Shown: positions 24,915 to 35,311, counted from the first letter of the stretch. The stretch: 64,000 nt of DNA from Agelas oroides (GCA_949130485.1 OX422185.1:18665353-18729352); one strand, 5' to 3'. The notes: generated from the letters alone by a model not told the origin. Translations and numbers: made by a program.

Positions 24915-25735
24915 ACATGTCAGTAGAGTTAAACAACCTCTTGAGAGGTTATAGTGCATTGGCCCACCTTCTACATAAGTATACTTCATGTTGTCATGAT
25001 GGTGGAAGGTTTTACACCATTGCCATATCCATTAAGACAGTGTACAAGAGCTGGGAACTGTAGATATTTTACAGTTGATGAAGAAACAATGTCTTTTCAC
25101 TCTGTATACACTTGCATTAACTTCCCTGTTCTTGTAGGACATTCATACATGTGCTTTGTATTTGCCCATGCATAGTTGGCTGTCATGAGGGATATAAGTA
25201 TTGTACTCTTGAACAAAAGATGCTTTAACCACTGTCTTTGCCACCTGGAACTTGCATGGAGTATTGTAACAATCGAAGTTGCTCTAAGGGCTGGGAATGA
25301 TATATAGGCCAACAATAGTTGATGAGTCACATGACAAGGAAAAGGAACAATGACTTTTGCTTTGTATTGTGCTTAACCTTGGTGTAAGTAAACTTCCCAG
25401 TCTGCCGGTTGTAGCAAATTCATTTGTTGTAGCTACTCCATGCATGAGCTTTGCATTTGACCATAGTTGGGTGTCGATCAGAAGGATGCCTTTGCAATCT
25501 GGAGTTTGCAGTACTGCCACAATTAAAGTTGCTATAAGGGATGGGAAATTTACATAGTGTAGGCCACGACAACTGGACAACCACCAGCCCTCACAATCCT
25601 CTATATGTACTGCACATGTGGTACTGAAATGCCTCAGTCATACACCACTCTGTATGTCCAGTCAGAACTCCGTTAGTGGTTGACAGGAAAATTCTCTCCA
25701 TCAGGAGAGAACCATGTTGAGTGGTTTTTTCAGTC
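24010..25735. other. no supported gene; old tandem duplications
   Basis: Contains a poly-G run (24479-24489), a (GT)n tract (24888-24915) and a hairpin element (24665-24759). Between 24990 and 25560 there are about three degenerate copies of a 250-265-bp unit (landmarks GCTGGGAA…, CATGCATAGTTGG / GACCATAGTTGG and GTTGCTATAAGGG). No coding exon is recognised. Confidence 0.4.
24665..24759. mobile_element. MULE-like hairpin element
   Basis: TAGCCTCATTCCCAGGCCAC … GTGGCCTGGGAACGAGGCT, with arms CTCCCAGATTTT / AAAATCTGGGAG and a TCGCAGCTGTGGATC centre. The arm sequence is unlike that of the other copies. No target duplication was found. Confidence 0.7.
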
Positions 25736-25850
25736 TAAACACTTAGAACTCTTGCCTCGTGTTGGAATAAGGTGAAATAGAGGAAAGTGAAAAGGCCGGC
25801 AGCTGCCAGGAATGCAGATGGTGTTCCTTGAGGAAAATCTTCCACATATA
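25736..25850 (-). mobile_element. tRNA-derived SINE, 3' part
   Basis: 'gaaatagaggaaagtgaaaa' and GGCCGGCAGCTGCCAGG are the complement of the SINE 3' region at 39940-39975. The tRNA-like head is missing or diverged. Confidence 0.5.
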
Positions 25851-25965
25851 AACCAAACAGCCTACCAGAAGTCAGTATCATGTGCAGTGCAGATGCCATT
25901 TTCGCTACACAAGAGGTCATTGCACGATACATGAGAGGAGGCAGTAAAGTATAATTATGTGATTG

Positions 25966-26160
25966 TATGACCTGCAGAAAGCTTTTGACACTGTAGAATA
26001 CCCCATGCTTCTCAAGAGACTGTACAAGGCTGGAGTGAATGGTAAGATGTGGAGACTTCTAAAAGATTGGTACATGGGAGGTTCAGGAAGAGTGAGAGTT
26101 GATGGACGATTATCAGAGGAGTTCACAGTACAGAGAGGGGTGAAGTCAAGTCTAGCTTGA
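25966..26160 (+). pseudogene. LINE reverse-transcriptase fragment
   Basis: About 62 codons read YDLQKAFDTVEYPMLLKRLY … VRVDGRLSEEFTVQRGVK. DLxKAFDTV with the catalytic Asp and the later QRGVKQG-like motif are RT motif A and B landmarks of non-LTR retrotransposons. The frame ends right after the GVK position and neither the YxDD segment nor an endonuclease is nearby, so this is a short dead fragment. The clade cannot be assigned from this length. Confidence 0.75.
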
Positions 26161-26279
26161 AGCCTCTGAAGATGGTTACATTCAAGCACCTGTAGTATGT
26201 GAACACAATGCAATCAAGACCAGACTTGCACCAAATGAAAGATCCGTCTCTGTGCTTTCTGAAAATACTCACATGATGG

Positions 26280-27270
26280 GTGTCAGATTTGGAGCTATAG
26301 GTCCGTGAAGTTAACCATGTTTTATGGTTTTGTTGCACATGGCTAACTTTGTGCAATCATATCTCCTGAACCCTACAAGCTTAGCTGCTATATGGACATG
26401 GGACTCATACGTCTATAAAGGTGTGTAAAAAGTATTGTGACATCCTCATCAGATATGGAGCTGTGAGCCCATTAAATGTGCATGTGGGTGGCCATAGCCC
26501 CTGAACCCTCCAACCTATGGACATGGGGCTTGTAGAATTGGACACAGCAACAATTGAGGTTTATTAAAAGTGTGTTGAAATGTGTGACATCCCCATCAAA
26601 TTTGGAGCTATGAGCCCATAAAATCAACCATGTTTTGTGGTTTGGTACGCATTGGTAACTTTGAGTGACTATATTGCCTGAACCCTACAACCTATTGACA
26701 TGGGACTTGTATTGTTGGACACAACAAAGTTTATAAGGATGTGTTGAAGTATTGTGACATCCCCATTAGATTTGGAACCACGAGCCTGTGAAATTATAGT
26801 CTCATGCCCAGACCCCACCCGAGAGGAGAGGATCTTGTGACATTCGGCCAATTGCTTGGGCTTCATTAACGTTGATTGCTTTCTGCGGAGAATTTACCGA
26901 CTGCCAATCACATTGCAGAGAAAACAATCTGTAGTCCAACACTGGAAATCCTTGGCTACTTCAGCACAATGACACAGCACTTTTTTGGTGCATAAATTAG
27001 TTATCAGTTCTCAACTATGGATACAGTAAGCTGTGAATTTTTAATGAAGCCCGAGGAATCAGCCGAATGTCATCAGACCCTCTCCTCGCGGGTGGGGTCT
27101 GGCATGAGACTAGTGTGTTTGTACACATTGGTAACTTTGAGTGACCATATCTCCTGAACCCTACAACTGGGACTTGCACTGTTGGACACAGCAAAAATTG
27201 AGATTTATAAAAATGTGTTGTGGTGACATCCCTATAAGATGTGGAGCTACGAATGTGTTCCATTGCTGTC
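26280..27270. repeat. degenerate tandem array, unit about 135-175 bp
   Basis: At least four units marked by CCTGAACCCTACAACC, GACATGGGACTTGTA, TTGGACACAGCAA and GACATCCCCATCAGATTTGG. The array is interrupted by the MITE at 26797-27112. Confidence 0.7.
26797..27112. mobile_element. MITE with TAGTCTCATGCCCAGACC ends
   Basis: TAGTCTCATGCCCAGACCCC at the left and GGTCTGGCATGAGACTA at the right, followed inward by CACCCGAGAGGAGAGG / CCTCTCCTCGCGGGTG. It inserted into the surrounding tandem array. The ends resemble the TAGCCTCGTTCCCAGG hairpin family. Confidence 0.7.
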
Positions 27271-27337
27271 CTTGCTATCCTGTCACTTTGTCACTGTACA
27301 TTTCAGTACTTTGTTTTATGTGGTCAGGTGGTCCAAC

Positions 27338-27382
27338 CACTCTGTCATAGAAATGGTAGCCATTCTCTTTTGTATTGAAGAC
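27338..27382 (-). pseudogene. IPMK exon 4 remnant (unit C)
   Basis: The minus strand reads [15 protein letters not shown], the start of exon 4 of the IPMK-like gene, preceded by an intact acceptor (…CACTTTACAG). It breaks off after DRV. The rest of the exon and its donor are missing. A long (CA)n tract lies just upstream on this strand, as in units A and B. Confidence 0.75.
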
Positions 27383-27387
27383 CTGTA

Positions 27388-27390
<3 letters not shown>

Positions 27391-27475
<85 letters not shown>
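27391..27475. repeat. (GT)n microsatellite next to IPMK exon 4 remnant
   Basis: About 85 bp of pure GT (CA on the minus strand), ending 8 bases from the splice acceptor AG of the exon 4 remnant. Confidence 0.95.
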
Positions 27476-27477
<2 letters not shown>

Positions 27478-27868
27478 ATGCATGTGTGCATATGTGTGCA
27501 TGTAGGTTATTTAAGTCAGAATGGATTGTGTGGAAATATTGCATTAGTCTATAGAATGCCAAATGCGCTGGGTTGTTTCTTCTTCAGTATATGCTCATAC
27601 TTGTTCTAATGTTCTCAGTCCAATGGATCATGTGATGTATGGGGGGTTGTCAGTACAAAATTGCAGTCATTGATAGGAAATTGTATGTATCCCCCCTCAC
27701 TGAAAAGGCCTCAAGATTGTTTGCTCTGAATTTCTGGCAGTGTTCCATGTGTATTACCCCTCCCCCTCAGCCAACCTTTTTGCTTCCTTTGTTTTTCACC
27801 TCATAACATCTTTTATTTCTAGCTCGAGGCAAGCAGCTAACAAAATGTCCAGTTTATTTAATTTGAAT

Positions 27869-28080
27869 GTTAGGCTCAAGTGAGCCTTCCAAAAATTTGG
27901 TCATTTAGACCCAACCATCACTAAACAAAACATTGCACTATCATAGCAGCTGTACAGGTGACCTTATAAACCATCCCAGGAACCTAACACTTGTGGGTTT
28001 TAGTGATGACTCATGTCAGCTGTGAATACTGAACACAGGGCCATGAATATACTTACCTGAGCCATGAATACACTGAACAA
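27869..28080. repeat. GAGCCTTCCAAAAATT family, reference description
   Basis: This family recurs about 17 times between 27.8 and 63.4 kb. The plan is TTAGGCTC, a few bases, then GAGCCTTCCAAAAATTT (a small hairpin). About 60-100 variable bases follow, then CTTATAAACCACCCC, AACCTAACACTTGTGGGTTT and AGTGATGACTCA. The tail is 1-7 tandem copies of a block of about 20 bp, GAGCCATGAATATACTGAA. There is no reading frame. I saw no copy before 27.8 kb. Confidence 0.75.
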
Positions 28081-28386
28081 CCCAATTCCATTTGTGCCTC
28101 TCACCAGCTGTCTTCCCCTCTTCCTCCTGCCATCACAGAGGAGGTCCGACTTGAGTGACATCGTATTTATTGACATGATCCTGATTACAAAGTTAATTGC
28201 TAACCTGCTGCATTCCTTTGTTTCAACAGCGATTTCTGGGCATCAGAATGTTCTAGCTCTTTTTGCAGAGAGTCTGAGACCGAGTCCAGTCTGATGGACA
28301 TTGCACCCTCTCTTTATACAAGCATACATACACACAACCTCAGACTGAGATTCCAGCACCTGCACACAGTTATTAAGCATTACATG

Positions 28387-28545
28387 ACTGGGTTCTCAGT
28401 TGGCTCCTGCATAAATAAAGGAGAAGGTTATTTGTTACCAACTTGAGCTCGGAAAATAATTTTGCTGACCTTTCGACTGAATGCTCCAGTCGTCATCAGG
28501 GCAAAAGCGATGAAGTGTGAACAAACACTACAATTTATAGCCATG
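28387..28545. repeat. unit C block shared with 37062-37220 and 46848-46970
   Basis: TTCTCAGTTGGCTCCTGC, then CTGAATGCTCCAGTCGTCAT and GAAGTGTGAACAAACACTAC occur in the same order in units A and B, each time downstream of a GAGCCTTCC repeat. This supports C as an older copy of the duplicated locus. Confidence 0.65.
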
Positions 28546-28767
28546 CACTACTGAGAATACAGTCATTAGAAGTCAAAGGTCGGTGAGGATTGCTCCTCCC
28601 TGCCTCCTCATCAGAGTGGTCCAGTAACCAGTGGTCCATCTCAGTTGAAGTGCTCCTCTGAGAGTGTCATCTGGATGTGCAGGGCCTCCTTCCTTTTCCA
28701 AGTTGGTAACAGATAACCTTCCTCTTCATTACATGAACTGCCATAAGCAGTATGTATATAATTTCAT

Positions 28768-28965
28768 TAGGCTCAATTAATTAAGCCTTCCAAAAATTTT
28801 TCAACGGAATCGTGGAGTTCCTCCTAGAAGCTGGAGCCAATCACTGTCGGACTACCAGTAGGTGCATATAAACGACTCCACAAACCTAGTGATTGTGGGT
28901 CAGGAAGTCAGCTATGAATACTGTTACTGAGCTATGAATATACTGATCAGAGTCATAAATATCAT
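28768..28965. repeat. GAGCCTTCC-family copy
   Basis: TTAGGCTCAATTAATTAAGC followed by CTTCCAAAAATTTTTC, then CATATAAACGACTCC and the ATGAATA tail. The middle differs from the 27869 copy. Confidence 0.65.
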
Positions 28966-29162
28966 AACTCATGGCTCTGGATTCACTATGCTGAAGCATC
29001 TAGGAGTACCTGGGGCCATCTTCCTCATGGAAATTCTTCGAAGTTTAGAACACTGTCCTAGGCCCTCTCCTAGCCTGCCCCCAGGCCTTCCCGTGTTTTA
29101 TTCTTCAGTTTGCATTCAATATATATAATACCCTCCTCCTCTGTCTGGGCAACCAAGCACTA

Positions 29163-29470
29163 CAGTGGAACCCCTCTATAACGGACACCATTGGGAACCA
29201 ACATTTTGGCCGTTGTAGCGAGGTGTCCGTAACTCAGGGGCTTCCGGTATATTTCCGGTAGGCGTGGTATGCGTAATCGGGCTGTGAGCACGACGTGGCT
29301 GCGTTTTCAGAGCTTTCCTTTGCTGTACGCTGGCAGGGAAGGCTAAGCAGAGGCCAGTACTATGAGTAACGGTGCTAATCTAATGTCAAGTTGTTAACTA
29401 CAGCAGCGATGGTGTACAATCTTTCGGAAAAGGTCGACAAGTGTCCGCTAAATCGGGGTCGTTAAGTATT
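29163..29470. mobile_element. pogo/Tc1-like end fragment
   Basis: TACAGTGGAACCCCTCTATA … ACGGACACC is the kind of terminus used by pogo/Tigger-type elements. A degenerate internal GTGTCCGTAACTCAGGGG and a GTGTCCGCTAAATCGGGGTC at about 29442 may be remnants of the partner end. No transposase is present. Confidence 0.45.
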
Positions 29471-29802
29471 GCATGCACTGCTTGTAACAAACCATTCCTA
29501 CAGTAAACAGCTGCCCTCCCCCTGTCCCACCCTTTCTGCTAGCAAAAAACCTACCTCCAAAGCACCTTGCACCAAGTGCCATCACAAGGCTGAAATCTGC
29601 CAATCACAAAAGTGGTCATTAGTAACTAGTTAGGTACACTTGTAGCTGCAGTAGTCCTAGTGCCCCAAACAACCAGAGGTACCCGACTTACCCCACAATG
29701 AAGAACTTTGTGAGACTCACTGTATTGTCTTGCTTTCAACACAACCTTTCATCCTACTATCCATGTAGATCCTCCTTTCAACATCACCTTTCCCCTTGTC
29801 TC

Positions 29803-29862
29803 GTTTCCAGGCTCCTGTTTGGCTGCATAAAAAGCCGAGGAGCCTGGGAATGAAGCTACCCT
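29803..29862. repeat. small hairpin related to the CTCGTTCCCAGG family
   Basis: GTCTCGTTTCCAGGCTCCTG and AGGAGCCTGGGAATGAAGC pair around GGCTGCATAAAAAGCC. No target duplication was found. Confidence 0.5.
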
Positions 29863-30137
29863 TCCCTTCAATCAATGCATCTCCACCTTCAAGTCGGACC
29901 ATAATCTGTTATTGTCAATATCCACTGAAGAACATATCTATGAATTGAAACGTTTGGATCAAAAGTTGTTGTCCTATGCTCAAATAATTATTCCAACAAA
30001 GAGGACAATGGAGGAAAGGAGGGAGGGAGGGCAGAAGGGAGTATCCTAACAAATTCAAAGTTGCATGTGTCAAATGAGGGGAGGACCAACACTGCATGGC
30101 AAGCACATCAAGGTGAAATTTCCTTACAGAATTGAAC

Positions 30138-30366
30138 TACAGTAGGAAATCACTTATCCGAACTTTGGTTATCTGAATCGTCATTCATCCAAACACACAA
30201 TTAATGATATTCATAAAGGTTTGCTGTGCATTAAATAGATAATGTTCCACTTCACATACATGATCCAATTATCTGAACACCCCTTGGTCCCAGTGGGTAG
30301 CATTGCTCCACTTATCTGTCATCTTAATCCCAACATGTTCGGATAAGTGATTTCCCACTGTGTGTA
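30138..30366. mobile_element. pogo-like MITE, about 225 bp
   Basis: TACAGTAGGAAATCACTTAT-CCGAAC at the left and its complement (GTTCGGATAAGTGATTTCCC, then ACTGT) at the right. CAGT…TTATCCGAAC ends are typical of Tigger/pogo-derived MITEs. The interior is AT-rich without a frame. Confidence 0.75.
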
Positions 30367-30627
30367 GCAATGAACTTATACAGTACTATTGTGAACTGCA
30401 GTGTTTGCGTGTGTCAATATTGCTGAGATGAAGAAAACACAACAATTATGTGCGATCAAAAAACTAACAGCACACCAACGTGAATTAAAAAACACAAGTA
30501 GTGCACAGGACATTAGAAAACGAAAGTCAAATGTCCAGCAACTTAGCTATGGTGAATATATATACTCCCAGACTTGAAGCACAAGTGTTGTAACGGTGTA
30601 CCTAGAATTCACACAGTATAAACTACG

Positions 30628-32902
30628 TTAGAATCTGAAGAAATTCAATAAATTTTCTGAGTCCAAAAATAATGTTTTCGTCCGGTTTAGCGTCACCGGG
30701 TATTGCATGTGCAAATTGTCCACCAATCGAATTGCTAGCAGTTCATTGTTGGGTGAGATTGGTTGGGAACGGTCACCCTCGTAGACAAGCAGTAGCGATG
30801 TTGCAAACAGTTTGAATGCTGTCTGGTTCTCAAACCACCGCAGGTAGATGTTGTTGAGTCTGTCCAACATGAGATGGAGGATGTCTGTTCGTTGTTCAGA
30901 GCCGTTGTGGAAGAACTTGCTGACAGCTAGGGAGGGAGAGAGGAAGGGAGAGAGAGGGAGGGAAAGGAGGAGAGGAAGCAGAGAGATAAGAAGGGAGATA
31001 AAGGAGGCAGGGAAGAAGGAAGGAGGAAGAGAGGCAAGGGAGGGAGAGAGGGAGGCAGTGACTACAGTCACTAAGTACTACCATGTACTGTCAGGATAGG
31101 ATATGTGGCATATACTGTAATTTACTGTAATATACTGTACCTTGCATAGCGCTGTCGGCTGTCAAAAGATTTCTTCCAAACATTCTGTCATAGAAATGGT
31201 AGCCATTCTCTTTTGTGTTGAAGACCTGTAAAATGTGCATGTGTACGTTGTTTACGTAAGTACGTGTGTGTGTGTGTGTGTGTGTGAGTGTGTGTGTGTG
31301 TGTTTGGAAAGTCTTCCTAACAAGGAGGGTGGCAGGGAACGTGTCCATTGCACCATGAGTCAGTGAAAATGATATACTTGTTTTGTTTATTCCTTTTGGG
31401 GGGACTTGTATGTGTGTGATATAGCATGCTGAATAATGTAATGTTAAGCTTATCACTGTGGGGGTATCATAGTAGCAGCTAGATATTTGACTGTTCCGTT
31501 GTTTCCATTTCACAGTTTTCTTTTTGCTGGTCATCAGGGGAGTTCCCAGTCTGATCTTTGCACAAACACAGGTTTCGGCTCCTTTAACCTCCCGACCTGT
31601 GATTGGCTACAGAAAGGGTGGAGCCACTCCCATATGTAAATGGAGTCCAGCTAAGTTTGGTAGTTGGGACATGCTGCATGTGGGCTTGGAACATGTAGGC
31701 TCACTACATGCGATCTTACACATGCTTTGAGTCATCAGTCTTATGGTAGCTAGATCGATGACTATAGACTGTCACAGCTATTTGACCTTTAACTTGAATC
31801 TCTGAGAATCAAATGAGTACTTGAACTATTGTTTTTGTTTACAGACCAGCAAAATAAAAGTAGTAGCAATGCCAGAAGTATACTTCTATGACTTATCTCT
31901 TAGGAAGGCAATGGATGCTGCTAGATTCTTCTCTTTAGTTGAGCTCTCTTCTTTCTCTTCTACATGTGACTGACCTTTTCTCATGATGTCATAGGTAGGC
32001 ATGATATGATTGTTAATTGGTTGGGTGGGATCACTAATTGGGGCGAGCCTGAGCGAGCCCCACATTAACGTGTTTAACGCAAGCGGTGTCTGTATGTATG
32101 TATGTATGTATGTATGTATGTATGTATGTAGATATGTATTCGTACGATGTACCGTAAATACATTCGTATTCGTTGAATAACATACTCGCGTTGTGAAAAA
32201 TTTGAAAATACACGTGTAGCTATTTCTCGGCAGTCTCACAGCTCAACTTAAATCTAAGGGTAGTTGATATGGAACCATCGTGTTCTCGAAGCGAAGCTTC
32301 AGGGTTGTCAATATGGCACCATCTTGTTCTCGAAGTGACCCGCGAAGGACCCTGCAAATGACGGAGGAGAAAAGGAAACGTAGAATCGAACGTGACAGAG
32401 TGCGCCGCACTACTGAAACAGCAGAGCAAAAAGAACACAGACTGGTAAGCCTAGGACAAAAGATAAAGCAGCTGCTGAGGTAGTCTTGCGAGACTGTAGC
32501 CTCGTTCCCAGGCCCCACCCAGCTTTCCGTCGCTTGCAGTACAGAACAGCTACGGAAAGTTGGGCGGGGCCTGGGAACGAGGGTAAGACTACTGCTGAGT
32601 AGCCTCGTCTTCTCTTCGGACCTGGGAACGAGGCTAACTGCTGAGGTACCAGAGATCAGACCAACGACTGATGGGTGCGAATACAGCAGAAACGTGCCGC
32701 CTACTTCGGTTACATAAGTGCAAAAGGAATGACCAACCAGAATCGTTGCTCTTCTCGCCTTCATGCCACTGCTTGCTCAGGCTCGCCCCACAATGCAACG
32801 CATTCTGCTAGTTGTTATCTACAAGTTGTGTAACTTGGTTAATGTTGTTATGTGGATTCAGAGAGAGAGACAGTGTGTGTGCATGCGTGTACGTGCGTGT
32901 GT

Positions 32903-32939
<37 letters not shown>

Positions 32940-32955
32940 CGTGTGTGTACGCGTG

Positions 32956-32987
<32 letters not shown>

Positions 32988-35073
32988 CGTGTGTGTGTGT
33001 GTGCGTGTGCGTGTGTGCGTGTGTGTGGGTAGAAGTTATACAACTTGTTGATTAGATAATCTAAACTGTAACAATAACATTACATGCTGCTAATGAACTG
33101 TCAAGGAAAAGTGTCATACAAGAGAAACATATTGCAGATCAAGTAATAGTTATATCCCTCCCTGGGGGGTAGTCGTTTTACACATTGATGTCGGGGCGTA
33201 GCCTGACCCCAATGTGCAAGACCACACCCCAGAGAAGGATATAACACCTGTTACCTAGGCAACATCAGTGTAGAAGAGAGATATGAGCAACATTCTTAGA
33301 TGTTGCCTAGGTAACAGATCGTTAGTATTGCTCCTATAGCTCATACTCAATCCACAACAATGTCCCCCCAAATCCAATGCACGTGCTTACATTCAATCCC
33401 ATATTTCCATTCCAATACATACTCATACGCACTCCAGGATAACATTCCCATTCCACTATAACTCACATACCCTCATTCCAATGATCCGGAACCCAATAAT
33501 CTCCTGAGCGGGATATTTCTTCTTCTCACGGTCAATCTTGTCCTGCTCGGCAAAGTTGTCCCACACCCTTCTCCCAAGCTTCACATCCATGATACATGGC
33601 CGCTGAAATCTGTGAGTAATGTCCTCCAGCTTCATATATTCATCTGATGAGCGAGTCAAGGAACCAGTCCGAATAGAGCATTCTAAATATTTTCTTACTT
33701 GATGAATGGTTGTTACAAGTATGAAATTGATGGCCTTGTACCCAGGCTCCTCCCAGGAAATACGGGGAGAGAGCCTGGATGCGAGGAGAATGGTGGTGCT
33801 GATGAGTGAAAAAATTTAGGTGTTAACTCTTTACCGACCAATGACGCCATACGGCGTCATGAGATTAATGTTCCCGTATGACCAATGACGCCGAACGGCG
33901 TCATGAGTACTTACCTGCCTTTGGGTGTTTCCCCCGGAAGATAGCGGTTTAGTACGCACCGTACACGCGTCTAACAGTATTCATTACACCCACCGGAAGC
34001 TAATCGTGCACATTTTAATTGAAACTAGCACTTTGACGAGGCGGAAGTTGAACGTAGCGTAGCGTGTCGTGCTACCGCAATCGACCAGGCCGTGTTTGTC
34101 GCGACCGATCTCGAGAAGTATACAAGCTACGAAGATGCAATAAAAAGCAATGTATAGCTAAACGAAAGCTCTAACTTCGCTACAGATTTCAATGGAAGCA
34201 GAACTGTAACATCCGAGTTACAGGCACCAGAACAGACCGAAAGTAGCAACTTCCGGTATAAAAGTTCGGGTTTATCTCCAAGCTTGTTCTTTAGTGGTAA
34301 ACTTCAGAACTACAGCGAAGCTAGGCAAAGCCTAAGGCTCTCCAATGTTTTTGACCAGAAGTCTGTAGCTTGTTTGCAACAGGAGATATAACACGGAGTA
34401 TACAACATGTCGTCTAGGCCGTTTCCGGAATTCCTGTGTGGTCATTCACGTAATATTGCAATAATTTGCTAGGGTCGGTAAAGAGTTAAAGGGTTAATTA
34501 ATTAAAAGAGGATACACATCTCTCCAGCTCTGTCCTGGATAATCTCGATGCCTTGGTAACGAGGAATGAGCTCCCGAAGTTGCTGGATATCCGGGGGTAG
34601 CTCGGTTGCTTCATCTCCGAAGAGACTCTGGTAGAATGTGGACCCTTGATACCTGGTTGTACCGGCTTGAAGCTGGCCAATTCGACGAAGGAACCCTAAA
34701 GAGAGGGAAGAACGGGAAAGGGAAGGGATGTGGGGGGGCGGGGGGAGAGAAAGATAGAGATTAACACAAGGACTGGAGATGAAACAAAAGTGAAGTTTGA
34801 TTTACAGAAGAACTAGTTCAAGATCTGTCTTTGCTCTGTCCCTCAGTCCCTCCCCTCCCCTCCCCTCCACTCCTTTACTCCCTTCCCTCCCTTCCCTCCC
34901 CTCCCTCCCCTCCCTCCCTCCACTCCTTTCCTCCCTTCTCCCTTCCCTCCCTCACCTAACTTCCCATCCACATGTCTGTGTCCTCCTATCTGATGAAGGA
35001 GGGGAATGTATCCCTCAGGAACGACGAGACTGAGCAGCTCCAACACTTGATCTGTCAGAGTGTTCTTGTCAAA
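30628..35073 (-). CDS. IPMK: inositol polyphosphate multikinase-like, unit A (5' and 3' ends missing)
   Basis: Exons with consistent phases: 34956-35073, 34516-34695, 33471-33643, 31141-31225 and 30628-30926. The protein contains [14 protein letters not shown], then [30 protein letters not shown] (the PxxxDxKxG inositol-binding signature), [25 protein letters not shown] and [10 protein letters not shown] (the SSLL region). These match animal IPMK block for block. IPMK phosphorylates inositol tris- and tetrakisphosphates in nucleus and cytoplasm. Exon 2 is abnormal: compared with unit B it has lost 11 and 10 bases, so the segment between reads in a shifted frame and the ATP-binding KP(V/L)Q stretch is gone. 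The normal frame resumes at FYQSLF. In the last exon the expected DFAH motif reads VDNLH and the frame ends soon after, without the C-terminal GYxxGL helix. No start exon was found. It is probably impaired, or used as part of a gene whose 5' exons lie upstream of unit B. Confidence 0.8.
30927..31065. repeat. polypurine (GGGA/GGAA)n tract
   Basis: A purine-only stretch; on the minus strand it is the polypyrimidine tract leading into the acceptor of the last IPMK exon. Confidence 0.85.
31264..31302. repeat. (GT)n microsatellite in IPMK intron, unit A
   Basis: Short interrupted GT tract 40 bp upstream (on the gene strand) of exon 4, at the position of the longer tracts in units B and C. Confidence 0.9.
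32038..32135. repeat. GGGGCGAGCC hairpin followed by (TATG)n
   Basis: GGGGCGAGCCTGAGCGAGCC-CC forms a near-palindrome, then GCAAGCGGTGTC and about ten TATG repeats. The same hairpin motif occurs near 4654, 32775, 55890 and 57090, often followed by TGTCTG/TATG-rich sequence. Confidence 0.55.
32497..32585. mobile_element. MULE-like hairpin element
   Basis: TAGCCTCGTTCCCAGGCCCC … GGGGCCTGGGAACGAGGGTA, with arms ACCCAGCTTTCCGT / ACGGAAAGTTGGGC and centre CGCTTGCAGTACAG. The arm sequence is unique among the copies seen. Confidence 0.75.
32600..32636. mobile_element. 37-bp minimal hairpin element with 9-bp duplication
   Basis: TAGCCTCGTC … GGGAACGAGGCTA, only 37 bp, is flanked by exact ACTGCTGAG copies (32591-32599, 32637-32645). 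It retains only the ends, which shows how little sequence is needed for mobility or is left after internal deletion. Confidence 0.75.
32874..33027. repeat. (GT)n / (GTGC)n microsatellite, unit A
   Basis: About 150 bp of GT with scattered GC and AC steps, in the intron between IPMK exons 3 and 4. Confidence 0.9.
33144..33322. mobile_element. double-hairpin element, copy 2
   Basis: The same two palindromes as 11034-11222 (ATAGTTATATCCCTCCC…; CTGTTACCTAGGCAACAT…), with changes in the right arm of the first. It inserted in the IPMK intron of unit A and is absent from the equivalent place in unit B (about 38450). Confidence 0.65.
33833..34489 (+). mobile_element. TTAA-flanked non-autonomous element (piggyBac-like)
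   Basis: TTAA|CTCTTTACCGACC at the left and GGTCGGTAAAGAG|TTAA at the right: 13-bp perfect terminal repeats with a TTAA target, the piggyBac signature. Just inside the left end, two 20-bp palindromes (ATGACGCCATACGGCGTCAT at 33841 and a near-identical one at 33885) are spaced 44 bp apart. Toward the right are a TATA-like GGTATAAAAG (34255) and a short frame starting [14 protein letters not shown] (34407) that stops within the element. It has no transposase. The position is in the IPMK intron of unit A and the element is absent from unit B. Confidence 0.75.
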
Positions 35074-35311
35074 CTGAAGAGAAAACACACAAAAAAAACT
35101 ACGACCATCACATGACTGTTGTACATGGACATCATGTGACTGTCACGTGACTCTAGGGTCTGGACACCTTCACTGGGAAAATTGAAGCCTCGCATGTTGT
35201 TGCACCAATCAGATTGCTCAGGGAAGTAAATTACGTGGATACGACAGGTAGCCAGCTTGCAGATTTTTGGGCACCAAAACTTATGTTACTAGTAACTGAT
35301 AATATATAATT

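Larger units (their letters stand above)
32280..32715 (+). pseudogene. basic repeat-type protein fragment interrupted by hairpin elements
   Basis: The plus strand reads [20 protein letters not shown] then [20 protein letters not shown], a strongly basic RxRxRxRRxxETxEQ pattern common in N-termini of uncharacterised invertebrate transposon proteins. After a possible donor at CTG|gtaagc, the sequence continues in another frame as TKDKAAAE and resumes after two inserted hairpins as [16 protein letters not shown] … stop. The block CTGCTGAG appears three times at the insertion borders. The family is not identified. Confidence 0.4.
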
